The position numbers and the translations under genes were made by a program. The notes under the pieces are model-generated. The model ran no database searches. It saw nothing but the letters and a program-made list of their open reading frames with translations, and was not told the origin of the DNA. From positions 1-41,887 of the forward strand of contig NZ_LZLY01000028.1 of NCBI RefSeq assembly GCF_001673535.1: 41,887 nt of DNA. Reading direction: 5' to 3'. This document shows, piece after piece, positions 37,917 to 41,887 of this stretch. Origin of the DNA: Mycobacterium sp. 1081908.1. Lineage in GTDB: Bacteria; Actinomycetota; Actinomycetes; Mycobacteriales; Mycobacteriaceae. Within the stretch, counting starts at the first letter, position 1, and each line of letters begins with the position of its first letter.

Positions 37917-38228
37917 ATGGCGAACACACTGAGCACCGACTTCGATCTCATGCGCTCGGCCGCGGCGGCGACGGACGCCCGCAACGAGGAGATCCGGGCG
38001 ATGCTGCAGGCGTTCATCGGGCGCATGGGCAGCGTGCCGCCCGCGGTGTGGGGCGGGCCCGCGGCCGTGCGATTCAAAGACGTGCTGGATCGCTGGAACG
38101 CCGAGTCGACCCGGCTCTACCACGCCTTGCGCACGATCGCCGACACCATTCGGCACAACGAGGCCGCGCTGCGGGAGGCCGGGGAGATTCACGCCCATCA
38201 CATCGCCGCCGCCGGCGGATACCTGTGA
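37917..38228 (+). CDS. esxU: ESX-4 WXG100-type protein EsxU
   Basis: The 103-residue helical hairpin protein contains the WxG turn as [10 protein letters not shown] at about residue 44, flanked by two amphipathic helices, and closely follows the EsxU pattern ([38 protein letters not shown]). It pairs with EsxT as the ESX-4 substrate heterodimer. ATG 37917 is 38 bp after the upstream stop. Its TGA overlaps the GTG of esxT. Confidence 0.94.
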   Translation: MANTLSTDFDLMRSAAAATDARNEEIRAMLQAFIGRMGSVPPAVWGGPAAVRFKDVLDRWNAESTRLYHALRTIADTIRHNEAALREAGEIHAHHIAAAGGYL

Positions 38229-38539
38229 GCGCGGGAGTGCCCGTGGACCCCGTGCTGTCCTACAACTTCGGTGAGATCGAATACGCGGTGCGCCAAGAGA
38301 TCCACACCACGGCGGCCCGTTTCAATGCGGCGCTCGACGAGCTGAGATCGCAGATCGCCCCGCTGCAGGAACTGTGGACCCGCGAAGCGGCGGCCGCGTA
38401 CCGGGTCGAGCAACTGAAGTGGCACCAGGCCGCCACCGCACTCAACGAGATACTGGTCGGCCTGGGAAACGCGGTGCGCGACGGCGCGATTGAGGTGGCC
38501 GATGCCGACCGCCGGGCCGCGGGCGTGTGGACGCGGTAG
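38225..38539 (+). CDS. esxT: ESX-4 WXG100-type protein EsxT
   Basis: The 104-residue protein matches Esx[21 protein letters not shown], then helix-turn-helix around [17 protein letters not shown], in which the WxG turn is WTR. It starts at GTG 38225, overlapping the esxU stop (GTGA), so the two partners are made together. It is the last gene of the ESX-4 cluster and is followed by a strong hairpin. Confidence 0.94.
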   Translation: MSAGVPVDPVLSYNFGEIEYAVRQEIHTTAARFNAALDELRSQIAPLQELWTREAAAAYRVEQLKWHQAATALNEILVGLGNAVRDGAIEVADADRRAAGVWTR

Positions 38540-38551
38540 CTCGAATGGCCC

Positions 38552-38592
38552 CTGTGTGGTCCCGGCGGAGGAGAGCCGCCGGGACCACACAG
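38552..38592. terminator. bidirectional hairpin between esxT and the MpaB-like gene
   Basis: A perfect 17-bp inverted repeat (arm CTGTGTGGTCCCGGCGG) with a 7-nt loop lies between the convergent stops of esxT and the gene at 38596-39780, leaving only 3 bp before the latter's stop. It lacks a long U-run but has the strength and position of a bidirectional terminator, as usual in mycobacteria. Confidence 0.75.
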
Positions 38593-38595
38593 TGT

Positions 38596-39780
38596 TTAGG
38601 GGCGCGAAGGCTTCGAAATCTTCCAGCTGCGGGCGAGGTGATCGGGCATGTCGAACGACGCACGCACACCACCCCGCTCTAACTCGAACGCACTCTCCAA
38701 CAGTTCGCGCCCGAAATCCGCAGCTATATCCGAGACGAAGCGGTAGCGCGGCGTGGCGCGGCCGATCAGAGTCAGGACGTTGGTGGAGAACCAGTCGGCG
38801 ATGCGCGCGAGCTGTTCGAGTTCACGGCGGTGATGCAAAGGCGGTACGAGCAGCAGGTCGGCGGTCTTGTCGCCGATCAGGTGGCGGATCAGTGGCGGGA
38901 TCGTCTTATCGAACGTCTGGGTGGGCGTGAGTTGGTCGAGTAGCGCGAGGAGCGCGCGGGTCATGTGCTGGCCCTCGGTTGACGCCGCGAAGCGCCGTCG
39001 CTTGATGGCGTCGAGCAGCGCGTTGGCGTCGGTGACGTTGTGCGGACGCATCTCGTCGAGCACGCCCATCAGGTGGCCGATGACGTTCCAGAGATGGAGG
39101 TACGCGTCGATCTCGTCGCTTTTCAGGTTCACACCGAGACCACGCATCGGGTCTTTGACGACATACCAGAACGAGAGGATGGTCGCGGCCATGTCCTCCT
39201 GATTGATCGGTACGCCCCAACTGCTGTAATTCCACATGCCGGGGTGCTTACGGGCGCGGTCCTTGATCAGGTGACGCACCGCGGCGTGCATCAGGCGGAC
39301 GTGCTGGATGGCGCGCAGCCCCTTGCCGTTTGGATCGAGGCCGCCGCTGGTGCACACGTCGATCAGGAACTGGCCGGTCTCCATCACCCGCCGCCGTGCA
39401 TCCGTGTCGAGCTGGGCGGTCAGGTACAGCACCTTCACGGCGTCGCTGTCCGCGTATGCCGACGGCAGCGACGCGCAGAACAGGCACAGCGTGATGAGCA
39501 GGCCGTTCTTCTCGAACACCTGCTGCCCCAATTGGATCTTGCCCATGTCGGCCCACTTGGGCAGGGATAGCGAAGTGGTCAGGTAGCCCCGGAGCTCTTT
39601 GGGCAGATCCTTCGGCACCGGCTGGTCGTTGCGGACGAGCGTGCGCATCAATCGATTGACCTCGTTGACGTCCCGATTGAACACTTTCTCGACCACGTCG
39701 TCGGCCCGCTTATCACCCACATGTCGCATGCGATCGAGGTGCCCGTTTGTCCATCTCGCGCTTCCATTTGCGGCCGCCAT
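38596..39780 (-). CDS. oxygenase MpaB family (DUF2236) protein
   Basis: The 394-residue protein shows the DUF2236 pattern shared by fungal MpaB and bacterial latex-clearing protein Lcp: a long helical N-terminal half, GVPINQEDMAATILSFWYVV, then LHLWNVIGHLMGV with the predicted heme-ligand histidine. Members are heme b oxygenases that cleave C=C bonds of isoprenoid or polyprenyl chains. ATG 39780 was chosen because the family match begins soon after; the frame extends 35 codons further upstream. It has no signal peptide. M. tuberculosis has no such gene next to esxT. The substrate is unknown. Confidence 0.8.
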   Translation of the reverse strand: MAAANGSARWTNGHLDRMRHVGDKRADDVVEKVFNRDVNEVNRLMRTLVRNDQPVPKDLPKELRGYLTTSLSLPKWADMGKIQLGQQVFEKNGLLITLCLFCASLPSAYADSDAVKVLYLTAQLDTDARRRVMETGQFLIDVCTSGGLDPNGKGLRAIQHVRLMHAAVRHLIKDRARKHPGMWNYSSWGVPINQEDMAATILSFWYVVKDPMRGLGVNLKSDEIDAYLHLWNVIGHLMGVLDEMRPHNVTDANALLDAIKRRRFAASTEGQHMTRALLALLDQLTPTQTFDKTIPPLIRHLIGDKTADLLLVPPLHHRRELEQLARIADWFSTNVLTLIGRATPRYRFVSDIAADFGRELLESAFELERGGVRASFDMPDHLARSWKISKPSRP

Positions 39781-40013
39781 TTGCACAGCATCGCAGATTT
39801 CGCGCCGTTGGCGAAGGGTCAATCTGCGCTCAAGAATTGTTAGAGAAGCGATACGATGCGGGCCAAAGGCGGTGCGCCGCACCAAGACGTTACTGGCCAG
39901 CGCCGTGACTGTAACGCAGTGATGTGCATAGTTTTCACGTAGTCTTTCTAGATTCTTGTCGCCACCAAATTTTTGTCCCGAGTCATTTGCTCCGAGTTGT
40001 GAGGACGCACGCG

Positions 40014-40961
40014 ATGGTCGACGTCGATGACGAATTCCTGCACGAGCCCGGGCCGCACCCGGATTGGCAGGAAAGCTTCTTTTTCAGTTGGTTCGACGCG
40101 GAGTCGGACGCGGTCGGATTGGCCCGGATCGGATACCGGCCCAGCAACCACACCGCCGACGCGATCCTGTACACGATGCGCGACGGCCGTGTGGAGGGCG
40201 GCTACGCCAGGCTGCACGCCCGCTACACCGGCACCCCGGACCCCGGCCACCTGAAGGTGGGGGCCCTGGAGTTTCAGATGATCGAACCGATGTCGAAGTG
40301 GCGGCTATCGCTGGAGGGCCGCCAGGAGGTGGACCTGACGTGGACGGCGCTGCACGCGCCGTTCGACTATCACGCCGAGGCGCCGCCCGGGGCGTACCTG
40401 CCGTCGGGCATCGCCGATACCCACATGGAGCAGTCCGGCTGGGTCACGGGCCGGGTGACGATCAACGGGGCCTCCTACCCGATCGACGGCCTCGGTCAGC
40501 GCGACAAGTCCTGGGGCATCCGCCGGTGGGGCCGCATCGAGCGCTGGGACTGGAACACGGTGCTGCTGAGCCCCGACTTCACCATGAACTGCACCCATCT
40601 GTTCGAGGGCGGGCGGGCCTATCCGACCGGCTACGTCTTCCACGACGGCGCATGCCACGCGGTGGAGCAGTTGACCGTGGACCACCAGTGGGCCGGTCAC
40701 CAGGTTCCCAGCGCCTCGCGGATGGTGGTCAGCGACGTCAGCGGTTTGCGGCTGGAGATCCACGGCCGCGTCATCGCCCAATCCTGTTTGTGGAAAAGGG
40801 GTTTGGTGATTCAGGAGTCGGCGACACGATTCGAAACGATCGTCGATGGCCGGACTTTCACCGGTCTTGGGATCACCGAGCACGCCTGGCATGCCGGGCT
40901 GGTGGGCTCGCTGCGGGTGCTGCCGCGGATGGGGCCGGCGGCGCGGATGATCATGCCCTGA
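40014..40961 (+). CDS. CrtC/AttH-like (DUF7064/DUF7065-type) protein
   Basis: The 315-residue protein has no signal peptide or membrane helix. It alternates beta strands with conserved aromatic blocks (SFFFSWFDAESDAVGLARIG, GLGQRDKSWGIRRWGRIERW, GITEHAWHAGLVG), which fits the two-lipocalin fold of hydroxyneurosporene synthase/AttH-like proteins often encoded beside mycobacterial lipid or steroid genes. A hydratase, isomerase or hydrophobic-ligand-binding role would be in keeping, but none is demonstrated. It is divergent from the MpaB-like gene across a 233-bp gap. ATG 40014 begins at the conserved DEFL segment. Confidence 0.65.
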   Translation: MVDVDDEFLHEPGPHPDWQESFFFSWFDAESDAVGLARIGYRPSNHTADAILYTMRDGRVEGGYARLHARYTGTPDPGHLKVGALEFQMIEPMSKWRLSLEGRQEVDLTWTALHAPFDYHAEAPPGAYLPSGIADTHMEQSGWVTGRVTINGASYPIDGLGQRDKSWGIRRWGRIERWDWNTVLLSPDFTMNCTHLFEGGRAYPTGYVFHDGACHAVEQLTVDHQWAGHQVPSASRMVVSDVSGLRLEIHGRVIAQSCLWKRGLVIQESATRFETIVDGRTFTGLGITEHAWHAGLVGSLRVLPRMGPAARMIMP

Positions 40962-40995
40962 GCTGATATGTAAGCGGTTCTGTCAAGTGGGCAGG

Positions 40996-41035
40996 GAAAA
41001 GCGGCGGTCGCGGTGTGTTGCGGCCGCCGCTTTTC
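40996..41035 (+). terminator. rho-independent-type terminator after the CrtC/AttH-like gene
   Basis: A 12-bp perfect stem (arm GAAAAGCGGCGG) closes on CCGCCGCTTTTC, ending in a T-rich CTTTTCGTT, 35 bp after the stop at 40961. The stem and T-tract fit an intrinsic terminator for rightward transcripts, and the A-tract on the other side may also serve leftward ones. Confidence 0.75.
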
Positions 41036-41040
41036 GTTGG

Positions 41041-41252
41041 CCGGATGAGGTCGTTGTCGAGGTCGAGCGTGTCTTTCGACGCGTGTCAGTCTGATATGCG
41101 CGGGTTGGTTACCGCAGGACGGGAGTTTCGAGTTGGAGCGGCTTGCTGTGTCTAGGAGCGAGCGTAATCGCCTGTGTTGCAAGCAGATTGCTCATAGCTC
41201 AGTCGCGGGTCACTCCAAGGCGCTTGCCGGCCTGTTCATCGACCTCATCCGG
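41041..41252. repeat. 13-bp perfect inverted repeat enclosing 186 bp beside the IS110 transposase
   Basis: CCGGATGAGGTCG at 41041-41053 is the exact reverse complement of CGACCTCATCCGG at 41240-41252. The match stops at once on both sides. It could be the base of a structured non-coding RNA or a remnant of element ends. The right arm is only 15 bp from the transposase stop. Confidence 0.75.
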
Positions 41253-41267
41253 GGCCTGTGGGGCGAT

Positions 41268-41887
41268 CTATCCGTCGAGTACGGCCAGTGACCAGCACCA
41301 TCCGGCCAGCTCGCGGGCGATCGCGGTGTTGGCGACCACGGCGCGTTTCTTGCGTGCATCGAACGAGCGCCACCGAGTATGCAGGCGTTGGTTGGCCAGC
41401 TGGGCGCGCGCACGGGCCGCGGGATCAGCAGCAGCCCAGCGCCGCTGCAGCTTGGCGCTCACACGGTAGCGGGGCCGGTGATGCCAGGCTGCTTCGATCA
41501 GCAGTCGTCGGGCATGACTGTTGCCGGTCTTGGTGACCCCGCCCTGAATCCGGCTGGGCCCCGAGGAATACTCGCTGGGCACCAGCCCGAGATAGGCGCC
41601 GATCGCGCGGCCGGTCAGCCGATGCCAGTCGCCGATCTCGACGGCCAACCCGAACGCGGTCAACGTCGCGATTCCGCGCAGGCAGCACAGCCTGCTCACC
41701 ACCGGGGTGAACTCAGAATCAGCAGCCATCTGTTCGATAGCGCGATCGAGGCGCTCGCGGCGATTGAGGGTGACCAGCATCGCCTCAAAGCTACTGTCGT
41801 AGGCCAACTGCAGGGCGGGATTGTCGAACCGCTGAGCGCGCAGCCACAGCTCATGTTTGCCGGTCCAGGCTCTGCCACCGCTGTAGA
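41268..41887 (-). CDS. IS110/IS116/IS902-family transposase, C-terminal part (5' end beyond window)
   Basis: The frame is open from the window edge to the TAG at 41268, giving about 206 residues. It contains the Transposase_20 domain of this family: LCCLRGIATLTAFGLAVEIG, AIGAYLGLVPSEYSSGPSR, and GGVTKTGNSHARRLLIEAAW with the conserved serine used in the composite active site. The N-terminal DEDD/RuvC-like domain would lie to the right of the window. IS110-type elements are guided by a bridge RNA encoded in a non-coding end. The coding sequence seen is undamaged. Its presence marks mobile DNA at the ESX-4 flank. Confidence 0.9.
   Translation of the reverse strand, partial: YSGGRAWTGKHELWLRAQRFDNPALQLAYDSSFEAMLVTLNRRERLDRAIEQMAADSEFTPVVSRLCCLRGIATLTAFGLAVEIGDWHRLTGRAIGAYLGLVPSEYSSGPSRIQGGVTKTGNSHARRLLIEAAWHHRPRYRVSAKLQRRWAAADPAARARAQLANQRLHTRWRSFDARKKRAVVANTAIARELAGWCWSLAVLDG

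Larger units (their letters stand above)
40962..41267. other. non-coding interval between the CrtC/AttH-like gene and the IS110 transposase
   Basis: This 306-bp stretch has no credible gene. It contains the terminator at 40996-41035 and a 13-bp inverted repeat (41041-41053 and 41240-41252). The part next to the transposase stop probably contains the 3' non-coding end of the insertion element; its exact boundary cannot be set because IS110-type elements usually lack terminal inverted repeats and target duplications. Confidence 0.6.

Noticed and set aside
39781..40013. A small palindrome ACTG-TAACG-CAGT (within 39905-39920) as an operator
   Set aside because: Only four bases per arm match and no regulator gene is nearby, so it is not above chance.

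Overview
The window is high-GC actinobacterial DNA and almost certainly comes from a slow-growing Mycobacterium. It carries three PE-type proteins with Gly-Asn repeat tracts and aspartic-protease tails, a complete ESX-4 type VII secretion locus, tandem Culp cutinases, F420-dependent (LLM) enzymes, and the mycobacterial order rmlB-rmlC / infA-rpmJ-rpsM-rpsK-rpsD-rpoA-rplQ-truA / cutinases / eccB4-mycP4-eccD4-eccC4-esxU-esxT. No rRNA, tRNA or CRISPR array was seen.

Left part (1-5610). A valine-catabolic operon reads leftward: mmsA (methylmalonate-semialdehyde dehydrogenase), fadE9 (isobutyryl-CoA-dehydrogenase type) and mmsB. At the window edge mmsB is broken by a fold-back: codons 1-130 are on the minus strand, while about codons 106-242 lie inverted on the plus strand, with 77 bp present in both orientations. 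Next come a PPOX-type flavin-binding protein and a divergent TetR / NAD(P)-binding SDR pair, whose short intergenic region holds two near-identical 24-bp palindromic operators 33 bp apart.

Redox operon (5643-10081). A two-Rossmann flavoprotein is followed closely by an ECF sigma factor, a membrane-anchored Rieske protein whose N-terminus looks anti-sigma-like, a lipoprotein cupredoxin, a Tat-exported metallophosphoesterase and a small membrane protein. The last five genes have overlapping start and stop codons or almost no spacing. I regard this as the best candidate for an undescribed system: a membrane redox relay coupled to transcription. The coupling is inference.

PE aspartic proteases (10078-15146). 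Three tandem PE-(GGN repeat)-aspartic protease genes, all leftward, have equivalent -10-like elements about 60 bp upstream of each start.

Sugar, F420 and signalling block (15269-22502, all leftward). It holds an SDR that has lost its catalytic YxxxK segment, then rmlC and rmlB for dTDP-rhamnose, two tandem LLM oxidoreductases, a histidine kinase with a cyclic-nucleotide-binding domain, and its overlapping partner, a REC / glutaredoxin-like / thioredoxin-reductase-like fusion without the CxxC.

Translation block (22755-27354, rightward). infA, rpmJ, rpsM, rpsK, rpsD, rpoA, rplQ and truA follow. A perfect 22-bp palindrome sits between rpsD and rpoA, and the truA start is unusual.

Cutinases and ESX-4 (27351-38539). 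Two Culp cutinases precede eccB4, mycP4, eccD4, eccC4, an Rv3446c-type accessory gene, esxU and esxT. The locus ends at a strong hairpin.

Right edge (38596-41887). Instead of the rplM-rpsI genes that follow ESX-4 in M. tuberculosis, there is an MpaB/DUF2236-type oxygenase, a CrtC/AttH-like (DUF7065-type) protein and the 3' part of an IS110-family element. This marks a synteny break and probable acquired DNA.
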